DNA of 64,000 nucleotides from contig CM039508.1 of NCBI GenBank assembly GCA_022432975.1, positions 20,363,779 to 20,427,778 of the forward strand, read 5' to 3'. How positions within the stretch are numbered: the stretch's first letter is position 1; the number at the start of each line of letters is the position of its first letter. This document shows, in pieces, positions 55,048 through 64,000 of this stretch. Source of the DNA: Begonia masoniana. Its lineage: Eukaryota; Streptophyta; Magnoliopsida; Cucurbitales; Begoniaceae. A program made the position numbers and the translations under genes. The notes beneath the pieces are model-generated. The model saw nothing but the letters and a program-made list of their open reading frames with translations. It was not told where the DNA came from and searched no databases.

Positions 55048-55495
55048 CAGCCCCCCCGATTTTTGAAAACGGGGGCCGTTTTCATTTTTCGCCTAAAACG
55101 GGAGGCCGATTTTATTAATCGGGCCCCTGTTTTGTCTATGTAGAAAACAAGAGGTTGATGTGGGGGACCCCTCTTAAATGTGCAGTGCACGTGCCTAAGA
55201 TCGGGTCCCTCGTTTTTACAAAATGAGGGGCCATGTTAAGGAGACAGCCCCCCATTTTACAATTGTTCTTAACTCGGGAGGCCCTTTTTATGAAACCGGT
55301 CCCCCGTTTTACAATTGTTCTTAACAAGGGGGCAATTTTACCAAGATAGTCCCCGATTTTACATTGTTCTTGAAAACGGTGTAAAACGGGGGACCGATTT
55401 CTGAAAACGGCCCCCCGATTTAAAATTAGGGTTCAAAACGGCGGACTGATTTCCAAATCAGGGAACCGATCCCCAATGTATATAAGAAATTCCCC
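55048..55495. repeat. Degenerate repeat with alternating CCCCGTTTT and AAAACGGGG
   Basis: About a dozen GC-rich cores such as 'AAAACGGGGGCCG', 'GGAGGCCGATTTT' and 'CCCCCGTTTTACAATTG' alternate in orientation, giving many potential hairpins. It resembles the self-complementary clusters of the LTRs, but I find no TG...CA boundaries. Its right edge is where element K reverse transcriptase sequence breaks off. Confidence 0.6.
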
Positions 55496-56182
55496 AATCT
55501 GTCAACTCCTCCAACTGCGCCTTCAACTCTTTCAGCTCAGTAGGCGCCAATCTGTACGGGTTCTTACACACCGGTTCAGCCCCTGGGTACACATCAATGA
55601 CAAACTCAATCTCTCTATCAGGAGGCAAACCAGGCAAGTCCTCAAGGAACACCTCGGGGAAATCCTGCACGACTGCGATGTCTGATAACTGAATCCCTGC
55701 CTGATATCGTCCATCCATAGCGCTAGCTAGGAAGCCCATACATCCATCTCGTAATAACTGTCGAGCTCTCAAGGAAGATACTACAGGAATCCTGTTCACT
55801 CCTTTCCCGGCCCTGAATGAATAACTCTCACCATTCAGGGGTCGAAAATGGATCTCTCGAGTCCTGCAATCTATCGAGGCAAAATGTCTGAACAGCCAAT
55901 CCATACCCAAGATGACCTCATACCCCTTCATGTGGAGTATGACCAGATCAGCATATAGTAGTCGCTCCCCCACTGTCACTATATCTCCTCGCACCATTTG
56001 ATCTGAAAATAAACGCTCACCTGATGGCAATGTTACCTCATAAAATCGGTTTGTAGGACAAAACTCCAAATTGGCCTTAACCACAAAGTCCGTAGACACA
56101 AATGAATGTGTAGCACCCGTATCAATCAAGGAATAAGCTGCAACTCCGAGAATAAAAATACTACCTGAAATGACAGACGACT
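55496..56182 (-). pseudogene. Element K protease and start of RT (truncated)
   Basis: The minus-strand frame continues gag across solo LTR J. Protease '[16 protein letters not shown]' with intact D-T-G near 56100-56145; then '[16 protein letters not shown]', '[20 protein letters not shown]' and '[20 protein letters not shown]', the entry into reverse transcriptase. Homology stops near 55500 and the rest of pol and the 3' LTR are missing. The visible part has no stop. Protease would cut the polyprotein into mature parts. Confidence 0.88.
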
Positions 56183-56186
56183 TGAT

Positions 56187-56426
56187 GTGCCCCATAGGCC
56201 CATTACACGGTCTCAAACCCAAGGTCATAATTTATCTAATTTATGCACTTACACTCTTGTCTCTTTTGCAGGTAATGGATTGTGTGGAGGCTTGGAGAAC
56301 ACCTTGGGAGACTTGAAGTGGGAATCCAAAGCTACGGATGTGGACCAACCAACACACTTAATCACTTGGAAATTCAAGCAAGGAGACCAATTTGCTCACA
56401 TGGGAATTTGTCTTCCCGAGCCTTAA
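56187..56426 (+). CDS. LTR-borne 'PITRSQ...GICLP' open frame in J
   Basis: The 80-codon frame from the LTR edge begins with GTG and reads 'PHRPITRSQTQGHN', then 'CTYTLVSFAGNGLCGG' and ends 'FAHMGICLPEP'. It shares PITRSQ, VSFAG and GICLP with the frame in I, with similar spacing. Since the first codon is GTG and the true start would lie upstream in a full element, I treat it as the 3' end of a polyprotein rather than a free gene. Confidence 0.4.
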   Translation: MPHRPITRSQTQGHNLSNLCTYTLVSFAGNGLCGGLENTLGDLKWESKATDVDQPTHLITWKFKQGDQFAHMGICLPEP

Positions 56427-56856
56427 TTGTAACCTTTTATTTCAAACTTATTTTGAGGCAAACATTGGCCTTCTTGTTAAACTTTATTATAAGCATGCAT
56501 ATTAGGCATTTAGGGTTAGATGAATGATAAGTTAGATGATGGAATGGAAGTGGTTCAAAGCAAGTGCATGGAGTGCATGGAAGAGGAGGAATGGGCCTTA
56601 AGGAAAAGATATCCATTTTGGCCCAACCTTGAGTGGAGGGGACCACTACCCTTTATCCAAACCATGGGCTGCCACTTGAGGGATTCTTAGAGGTTCTCCA
56701 ATCAACACAAGGCCAAGGATTGATGACATGGTTATCACACAACCATTGGATCAAGAAAACCAAACTCATCTCGGCCATCCGAGCTATCTTCAAGATCCAA
56801 CGGTTACACCATTTTGAAGACCACTTTTTGAATCACATCCAAGCCATCCATAGGTC

Positions 56857-56864
56857 TATAAAAG
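56857..56864 (+). promoter_or_regulatory. TATA box of J LTR
   Basis: TATAAAAG about 675 bases into the LTR, followed by a leader region. Confidence 0.6.
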
Positions 56865-57404
56865 CATGGTAATTGGTGATTGTAAGTTTTTTGGACTGAT
56901 TTTAAGGAGCATGCACGGATTTCCCTTCCATGGTTGAAGGAGTTTGAAGAAACCAACAAGGTTTGCTCGGTTTGCACAAAACCGAGGGGTTGCGCCCCCA
57001 CCACTCCCTTCTTGCTTGGTAGCTTGCAAGGGTTATATAGCCATCTTCTTCTCCATCTCCTTGGGAGTGGAAAACAGCAAGAAGTGGCCCCAAACCGTGT
57101 TCAAGAGTCGAGTTGTCTTCCTTGGAAGCAACTATTGCCAAAGGCTTCAAAATATTACCTATTGGCCGATTTCTTGAAGTTTTGCATATCTTTTCCATCT
57201 CAATGAATCAGGACCACGCCTTCCACTATCACACACCTCACTCACTCCACTAACATCATATAAAGTTTCGTTTTCATCTAAGCACATTTGGTCATTCAAG
57301 TTCATCTTGCAATTTGTGTTCTTCTCGGCCATTTCTTGCCAATCCGAGGAGCTAACGATCCCCTCTAAGCTCTAAACGTTTTCTTGCAGGTTAGGGCTAT
57401 ATCA

Positions 57405-58568
57405 CGACTGGGCAGCATCATCTGGCTCAATAAGGGAGAAAACCCGTGGTGCTAATTTCGTCGGGCCTCTGCTCAAGGTCGGGCACTGTCTGGCAAGATG
57501 GCCTACCTCGTTGCACTGGTAGCATCGACCTGTCTTCGGACACTCTCTCGCAATATGGCCCACCTCATTACACCTGAAGCATCTATTAGAATCTGCTAGG
57601 CACTCACCAAAATGATTCTTTTTACACTTGGGGCATAGTGGCACAATACTCGACTCTTGAGGCCGCTTGCTGCTCCCTTGACTGCTCCCCTGGCTCTCAC
57701 TGGGCCTCTTCTGGCCCCTCTGCTGCAGTTGCAGCGTGCCCCTCGACGACTGAGGCATTAGTCCTTGGAGGAGATGTCGCGGCTGCTCCCTAGGCTGATC
57801 CCTATAGCTAGGAAGCTTCATGCTAGCCTCCTCAATATCCAGTGCCTTGGCAACCACCATGTCATAAGGCACATTTTGTGTTCCAGCTATCCTGACACCC
57901 ATATATATCTCCGGCTTCAGCCCTTGAACAAACTGGTGCACCTTGTTCTCGTTTAGGCTCACCAGGTGACTGGCAAATCTCGATAAGGCTTCAAACTGCC
58001 GCACATAATCCGCCACTGTACCAGTCTGCTTCAACTGAGTAAACTCGACAATCTTCGTGGTTTTGACCGAGTGGCTGAAGTATTTGCCGAAGAACACTGC
58101 CCGAAACTCCTCCCATGCCATCCTACTCACATCGGCGGTGGCCTTCACTGTGTCCCACCAGAATCGGGCGTCCCCTGTCAAGTGGAAAACTGCACTGGAG
58201 ACCCTGTCCCGATCATCCACCTTGGCATAACCCATCATGTCTTCCATTCTTCTAATCCACTCCTCAACAATGAGTGGGTCCGAAGATGATCCGTCAAAGA
58301 CTGGGGGCTGCAACCTGTGAAACCTATCCCCCTCGCGGCCCGCTGCAGCAGCGCTACCACTAGACTGCCCCTTATCCTCCCTGTTTAAAAACCGCTCTAA
58401 CTGCTGGGACTGGCGCTCTAACTCCTGAGACTGGCGGGTGACCAACTCTGTCAACTACCTGATAGCATCATCCCTCCCGTCTGTCTCTCGCTGTGGTTGT
58501 CCCCCAATCTCGGCCTGGTCATCTATCTCTCTTCGAGGTCGTCCCCGTCCTCTACGCCCTCCCGGCAT
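57405..58568 (-). pseudogene. Element K gag
   Basis: Minus-strand gag from ATG at 58568 ('MPGGRRGRGRPRRE'). One TAG stop lies at about 58455-58457, before 'LTELVTRQSQELERQ'. Further parts: 'FHRLQPPVFDGSSSDPLIVE', 'FWWDTVKATADVSRMAWEEF', 'VADYVRQFEALSRFA', 'NENKVHQFVQGLKPEIYMG'. Near the C-terminus are three Cys/His knuckles: 'CPKCKKNHFGEC', 'CFRCNEVGHIAREC' and 'CYQCNEVGHLARQC'. Cut at 57405 by J; protease resumes at 56182. Apart from the TAG the frame is open. Confidence 0.9.
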
Positions 58569-58705
58569 ATCTCTATATCCCTGAACATTTTAACACTATC
58601 ATAAGTAAAATATACGAGGGTTCTAAAAATACTTACAGTTGGCGAAGTGCTCCCAGACAGCGGCTGACGGTGTTAGGTAATCAACTGAACGACGTCGATC
58701 CCATG

Positions 58706-58717
58706 GCTCTGATACCA
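58706..58717 (-). other. K primer binding site
   Basis: The minus strand reads TGGTATCAGAGC four bases from the LTR edge at 58722. Confidence 0.92.
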
Positions 58718-58721
58718 TATT

Positions 58722-59572
58722 TGTAACGCCCCGAAAACCCTTCCGAGTTCCCGGTGCGCATAGGGACTACCCTGGTCTAAACGACTCTCTCTTTAGTACT
58801 ATCTCATCCACATGAACTGATTTCCTTAATCCGCTACATACTCCTAATCCCAATTGATTGGGCATCACGGCGTCCTCCCCAAAAATTTTGGCAGAGTGAC
58901 GCCTGAAAATAGAGCCCCCAAAATGCTAAGTACCTGCATAACACCAATCCAGAATATCTCAATCCATCTAACCAATCTACGAAATCTCTAAACAATCATC
59001 ATAACAGAACGAAAATGCTATCGACCAAAATAAAGAAAGTCCACAATATAGAGTGACATATCACCCTGAAACTATAACTACATACAACTAATAATCAACG
59101 CCCCAAAACAAACAAAATAAATCCTAAACCCTATCATCACTATGCCACGGCTCCATGGGTCGGGTCGCCCTAACACTACCATCAGCCGGGGCCCTGGTCG
59201 CACAACACCAACCACGCATCTATTCCTGAGCAGGCTCTCGATACTCACCCTCCTCCGGTACGGTACCTACACCACAGAACACACGGTAAGCTCAAAGCTT
59301 AGTAAATAGAGTGCTGAAAGTAAATATGAAGTATGAAAATCAGTTATGCAATCCTAACACATGTACGTCTCTACACACGTTGTCATCATCTCACCGCATC
59401 GCATCTCACCGAGGTTTGAAATGTAACCGCACCGGGCAGTCATTCCGTACACCGCACTGTTTACCGGCACGTCACCACCGTCCTGGTTCCTCCAGGAACG
59501 GGGGCCATAAGTCACACCCAAAACCCCCCTGTCCCGACTCGAAATGTAACTTGATAGTATTCGATGCATGAT
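58722..59572 (-). repeat. K 5' LTR, truncated
   Basis: It begins TGTAACGCCCCG at the edge next to the primer binding site, which is the LTR 3' end in minus orientation. The acceptor-like 'GTGGTGTAG/GTACC' lies near 59266 on the minus strand. The LTR breaks off at about 59572, near a 'CATGCATCG' motif, where element M sequence starts. Confidence 0.8.
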
Positions 59573-59834
59573 CAAGGACATGTTTAGTCCAAATGGAAGT
59601 AGTTAATACGATTATGAGACTAATGTTGGATACTTTGGTTTTAGGAGTTTCAGTCTAAAACCATGGAGACCGATCCCAACAATAGATAGAATCGTGGTTC
59701 ATAGATAGAAAATTGAATTTTGGGGAAAGACGAAAGGAATGGACTCGAAGTGTATAACATGACCATAGGTTGAGGAATATGGCCACTATGCTGGACAAAT
59801 TTTGAGGATAAAATTTTGTTTAAAGAGGGAAGGA
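59573..59834 (+). pseudogene. Remnant of element M internal 3' end
   Basis: No clear protein remains. The stretch 'CAAATTTTGAGGATAAAATT' followed by 'AAAGAGGGAAGGA' (59822-59834) matches what lies between the pol stop and the 3' LTR in A, B and C, so this is a decayed polyprotein end and polypurine tract. Confidence 0.55.
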
Positions 59835-60256
59835 TGTTACACCCAGCATTTTCGGTTTCCGGTCATCAAGGGTATTTTCGTAAATAAAGAAATTTAAGTC
59901 TGATTTGCCAGCGAGAAATTTTGTTGGGTTCCGTAAATTTAATTGGGATGATTGGTTCGTTAAGAAAGTTACGAGAATCTAGAACAACAGGTTTCACTTG
60001 TTTTCTGTGAAAATTAAGTTAAGTGGTAAAATTGTAAATTAGGTTGACACTATTTATTATATATATGAAAGAGAAACCTAAAACCCTCACAAAACCTCTC
60101 ATTCTCTCCCAGCCGACTCTCTTCCCCTCTCTTTCTTTTCTTCTCTTCCCCTTTGGCATTTCCTCTACCATTTCACATTCGCTCCCCCAACGATCAATTC
60201 TCTTCCAATTTCCTTCAACATTCAAAGCCCTAGGTAAGCTTTAAGTGCTTTGTTAC

Positions 60257-60599
60257 TGTAATACCCCGCTTTACGGGATATTATTATTTTAATATAATGT
60301 GGCATTTTTATAAATATGTCAAATCAAGTCCGTTTTGCAAAAAGAAAACGTCATTACGATCCTAACGATTAATAGGAATTTTAAAGAAATTATGAGAATT
60401 TTTGGAGTTTAAACGCTACATTCCGAGTAATTACGTTTCTCGTAATATAATTTTAGTAAAAATAGTAAACGATGTCTGATTTGCGAACGGACAGTTTTAA
60501 TAGAACCCAGATAATAAATTGGGTTTATTGGCGAAATAAGAAATTCGAAACGGTTGAAAACACGAGAGGTAGTGACGTTCAATAAAATAGAGTATTATG

Positions 60600-60632
<33 letters not shown>

Positions 60633-62643
60633 TAAAACAGCAGAATGGTTAAAAAACCATTCTGCTGTGTTTTCTTCACCGCGACCCGAGCACCCGCGAT
60701 CGACGAAGTGGAAGCCGAGCGACGATTCCGGCGACGACGCGGCTCCGACCACCGTTCAGACGAGCAGACTCCGGCGAGCTGAAGCCAGAGTTCGGTTCAG
60801 CCTTTCCGCGCCAGACTCGATCGAAAATCGGTGAGTTCTCCCCTGTTTATTGCTCGGTTTGTGGCCGGGAACGGCGAGCTCTGTTGAGCTCCGATCGCCG
60901 GCCCTTTGTGGCCGTTCTTGGCGTCGAATGGTCGGGCTTAACACCGGCGATGGCTGCCGAGCAGTGGTGTGCTCAATTCGGCCGAAAACAGGGAACCCCA
61001 AATTTGGGGGTTTCGGTTTTCAGTGTGGTGGCTCAGGATTTCGATTAATTTAGGCTAATTGAGGCTAATTGGGATTGATTGGTGAGGAATCGGAGGAGAA
61101 TTGATGAAAATCGAAAAAGGGGATTTTTTTTGGTTTAAAGGGGCAGTTCGGGTTTTGCTGCATTTGACCTATCTACGGTCGATTGTTTTAAAATTTCTTT
61201 TGGCAGGTTAAAATAGGTTATTAGAGGAGTACGTGGCCGCTGGAGTCGTTCGATTCCGATAACCGACGCGAAAGTTACGCGCGTTCGAAGTTTCGGGTCG
61301 GTTTTACCGAACCCAAATTAATGGCCTGTTTAGTTAGGTGTTGGTTGTATTAGACTTGAAATAGTAGTTTGAGAGTAAATTGGTTAATGTAAGCTTGATT
61401 TAATGAAGCTTGGATGTTTGTCATAGGTCGAGCCATAAGTGATGAGATGTGCAAAAACCAGCGAGCTATGGACGACAGGTAAGTTTTCGTGACTTACTTT
61501 GACCAATCGGTCTACACCATACTTCGATGTCGTATCGAGGATCCCTGAAGAGTTGTTTGTTTAATCTGCTTTTGGTTGGGTAGTTAGGTTTAATTGTTTA
61601 TAGGTTAGTTTATTTTGGTCTTGATGGTATACATGTGTTTGTTTATTGTATGGTTACATTATGCTTATAACTGTTCATGCATCACGTGTTTCAAAATGGC
61701 ATGAAAATGGATTTCTGCACAAGTTTTCAAATGAAATGAATAATGAACGAAAATACGTAATCTGTATCTGGTCACGCGGGATGGGGCTCAGGCATGGCTG
61801 TAGGGTTTGTGAGCATGTACCCCCCTCCTCTAAATCGAAAGTGGTAGTCCGACCGCGGGATGTATCCTTTCCATTTAGAGGGCTGATATCTCGGTGGCAA
61901 TCTGTATGAAATGACCTGATATGTCTGATATGCATGTTTTCTGAACTTCATATGCACTGCACGCATGCATCTGCATTTACGTAGCTTACTGAGATTTCAA
62001 TATCTCATATGTGTCTGTATGGTGTAGGTGACATTCTAGGTGACGTAGATTCCAGGTGAGGACGACGTACCTCCTCCTGATGTCTGAGGCAGTTGATGGA
62101 TGATGGCCCGTGGGAGTGCGCTGGGCAGTCGGTGCGTTTTGACCCGTGGGGACGTCTGTGTAAGTATTTTGGGGGATTTAAAGGATACTACGTATGTATA
62201 GACGATTATGTTAGGATGTTTGGATATGATTAGATGTCAGGTTCATATTTGATGTTTTTAAACGCTTTTGGAAATCTGTGTTTTTATAGTGATTGGTTTT
62301 ACTGGAACTGCTTGAGATTTTGTAAACAGGAGGATATGTCACACTTTTAAACGGAACCATGCAGTTCGTTTTAGTGAAAATGTACTTTGTTATAGTTGTG
62401 TTTCGAGTCGGTTTTGGGGTGGTATTTCGGGAGACGGATGAGTATTGGGCGCTTGATGTTAAGTTGTGTTAGTGAAATGGTAAGGTTGTATTTTGTAGGT
62501 GTTTGGGTACGTATTGGTTTAGGATTAATTGTTTTGTAATTGTTTTAAACGTTTTATTAAATTGTTTTCCACTTAAACGCTAAGTATAAAAGAAAAAGAA
62601 AAATTTCGTACGGGAAATTAGAAATAGTTTGAGGGTCGTTACA
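60257..62643 (+). mobile_element. Solo LTR N
   Basis: 2387 bp with ends TGTAATACCCCG and GGGTCGTTACA and a perfect GTTAC duplication (60252-60256 and 62644-62648). Leader-like sites: possible donor 'ATCG/GTGAGTTC' near 60831, acceptor 'GTCATAG/GTCGAG' at 61426, 52-nt exon 61427-61478, donor 'CGACAG/GTAAGTTTT' at 61479, acceptor 'GGTGTAG/GTGACA' at 62027. An (ATT)n run and hairpin lie at 60598-60671. Confidence 0.95.
60598..60671 (+). other. (ATT)n run and hairpin in N LTR
   Basis: After the ATT run comes CAGCAGAATGGTT, loop AAAA, AACCATTCTGCTG: a 13-bp perfect stem. Compare the G LTR hairpin (48457-48525). Confidence 0.85.
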
Positions 62644-63384
62644 GTTACGTTGATTCCGGTTTTAGGAATTGTTATTGGTTAAGGTTTTGGATTTAAGTTT
62701 TTGGAAATTTAGTTCTGTGTTTGGAAACCGACGTTTTTGGAAGATTAATGGCTTTTAACGGGGTAGTTATGAGTATTGTTAGTAGTTTAGGAGAAATAAT
62801 GAATGTTGGTTAATTTTCGGTAGTAGAAAGTATAAATGTCATTAATGTTAGGTTAGAGATGTTGTGAGCTCAAGGTGTTCGACATAATGCCTAAGAGGTT
62901 TAAACTAAATTCTTGAATGACTTCTTTAGTTAGGATTTTTCAGCTTTGAATTCAGATTATTTAGAATATATTTAACATTGAAATATGAAATGTCTTAGGT
63001 GGAAAAGGCTTCAAGTGAAGGCACAACATTGCTAAGGAGTCCAGGTAAGTGGGTGTGTAGGCTTCCGGCCGTTAGGGCCCTACATCACCACGGTACTAGG
63101 AAATTTGTACTTATGTTTATTTCTTGATTTATGATGGTTGAGTGTTATGTTGTGATTAATAGAGTAGCATTATAATATGTCATATGATGATGACACGTTT
63201 TCTATAGTGTGATGTTCTATGTGCAATTCTCTCATGCATCATGTTTTTCCTTCAAGGGTATATGAAATGTTTTTACATACACGTTTTCAGAAGAAAAAAA
63301 ATAAGTAAAGAACATGTAATGTATCTAATGGTCAAGTGCAGGTAGATAGCGAGTAGGGCACAGGGCACGTTCATGGTAAGTTAT

Positions 63385-63570
63385 GTGGTTTACGAGGTAG
63401 ACGAGGGCAAGTGATGTGGTCTACGAGGTAGACGAGGGCAAGTTATGTGGTCTACGAAGTAGACGAGAGCAAGTCATGTGGTCTACAAGGTAGACGAGGG
63501 CAACTGATGTAGTCTACCAGGTAGACGAGGGCAAGTCATGTGGTCTACGAGGTAGACGAGGGCAAGTTAG
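63385..63570. repeat. 31-bp minisatellite in M LTR
   Basis: About six copies of a unit containing 'GTCTACGAGGTAGACGAGGG'. GTCTACGAGGTAGAC is itself a small hairpin. It lies inside the putative second intron. Confidence 0.95.
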
Positions 63571-64000
63571 TGCCTGTGCCTACTTTTGCGTAAACCCCAA
63601 TTTTTCCTCATGAATGTAACGTTAAGTAAATGAAATGAACATATTTTACGAAAGTCATGCATTCGCGTATATGTTATGTTTAGTGCATTCTTTACTAAGC
63701 ATTAGACTTATAGTTTAAACCTTATGATGTAGGTGACGAATTGGAAGGTGAGGATTGCAAACCAAATGACGACGTTTAAGCCGGGTTGTTGGAGGGTGCT
63801 CATGGAGATGATTTGTGGCTGTGTGGCGAATTTGACCCGTGGGATGATGTTTTTATCATGTTTAAACATATCTATGATATTGAAGTGAAAGTAAGATAAA
63901 GATTCCTATGAAAGTTAGATACTGTAGTAGTTGAGTACTGATATGATTTAAGAGGATTTTAATATTAAAAGTTTTCAACTGTTTGTTTTAAGTCTTCCGC

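Larger units (their letters stand above)
56183..57404 (+). mobile_element. Solo LTR J (P-type, 1.2 kb)
   Basis: 1222 bp, starting TGATGTGCCCC and ending GGGCTATATCA, with a perfect CGACT duplication (56178-56182 and 57405-57409). It lies between gag and protease of K in opposite orientation. TATA box TATAAAAG at 56857-56864. An open frame starts at the LTR edge. Confidence 0.93.
59835..64000 (+). repeat. M 3' LTR with N inside; continues past the window
   Basis: Starts TGTTACACCC and is related to the A LTR. TATA-like 'TATTATATATATGAAAG' near 60053-60068. Leader-like sites: donor 'CCCTAG/GTAAGC' near 60234, acceptor 'GTCTTAG/GTGGAA' at 62998, 46-nt exon 62999-63044, donor 'TCCAG/GTAAGTGG' at 63045, acceptor 'GATGTAG/GTGACG' at 63732. 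N sits in its putative first intron. A 31-bp minisatellite lies in its second. Confidence 0.85.

Overview
The window reads as repeat-rich nuclear DNA of a flowering plant, probably a eudicot. Nearly everything in it is LTR retrotransposon. Most elements are Ty3/gypsy of chromovirus type (Tekay/Del-like) with very long LTRs of 2 to 3.7 kb, a single gag-pol frame, a primer binding site for initiator-Met tRNA, and a C-terminal chromodomain-like tail. There is also one degenerate Ty1/copia element. I recognise one likely host gene, a small minus-strand gene at 53994-54431. I see no RNA genes and no prokaryotic features. For reference I use working letters for the elements.

Layout. 1-1024 is a composite of an LTR fragment (L) and the 3' end of another element (P). 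It is fused by a short shared sequence to the 5'-truncated plus-strand element A, whose integrase lies at 1025-1943 and 12068-12607 and whose 3' LTR is 12649-15094. A was split by a complete minus-strand element R (1944-12062, target duplication TTTTA). 15095-16749 repeats the L/P composite and continues through the P LTR. At 16750-16946 and 40007-40496 lies a decayed gypsy integrase with chromodomain (E). It was split by element B (16947-40001). The 3' LTR of B was split in turn by element C (25833-39428), and the gag of C was split by solo LTR D (29952-32239, target duplication ATATT). B also carries a 727-bp TG...CA foldback-like insertion S in its gag.

40597-41105 is a truncated LTR (O). 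A 5'-truncated copia element runs from about 41106 to 53336. It is interrupted by solo LTRs F (41570-44912, ATTAC), G (46012-48659, GAATC), a 294-bp LTR remnant H (51055-51348, TTATA) and a 1.2-kb solo LTR I (51385-52583). The host gene follows, then a divergent repeat (55048-55495), then a minus-strand gag-protease fragment K (55496-58568) with its 5' LTR (58722 to about 59572) and solo LTR J in its frame (56183-57404, CGACT). The right end is the 3' LTR of element M (from 59835 past the window end), with solo LTR N inside it (60257-62643, GTTAC).

All coding regions of the elements are broken, mostly by nonsense changes that look like C-to-T transitions. The most striking signal is shared by nine long-LTR families here (A, B, C, D, F, G, M, N, R). 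Each LTR contains what looks like a spliced leader: a short central exon of 44-56 nt between an acceptor-like AG and a consensus donor AG/GTAAGT, then an intron of about 470-680 nt ending in a conserved acceptor, TGTAG/GTGA in most families. Family-specific tandem or palindromic arrays sit in fixed places relative to this architecture. I interpret this as a conserved non-coding exon chain inside the LTR; it is inferred from sequence only.
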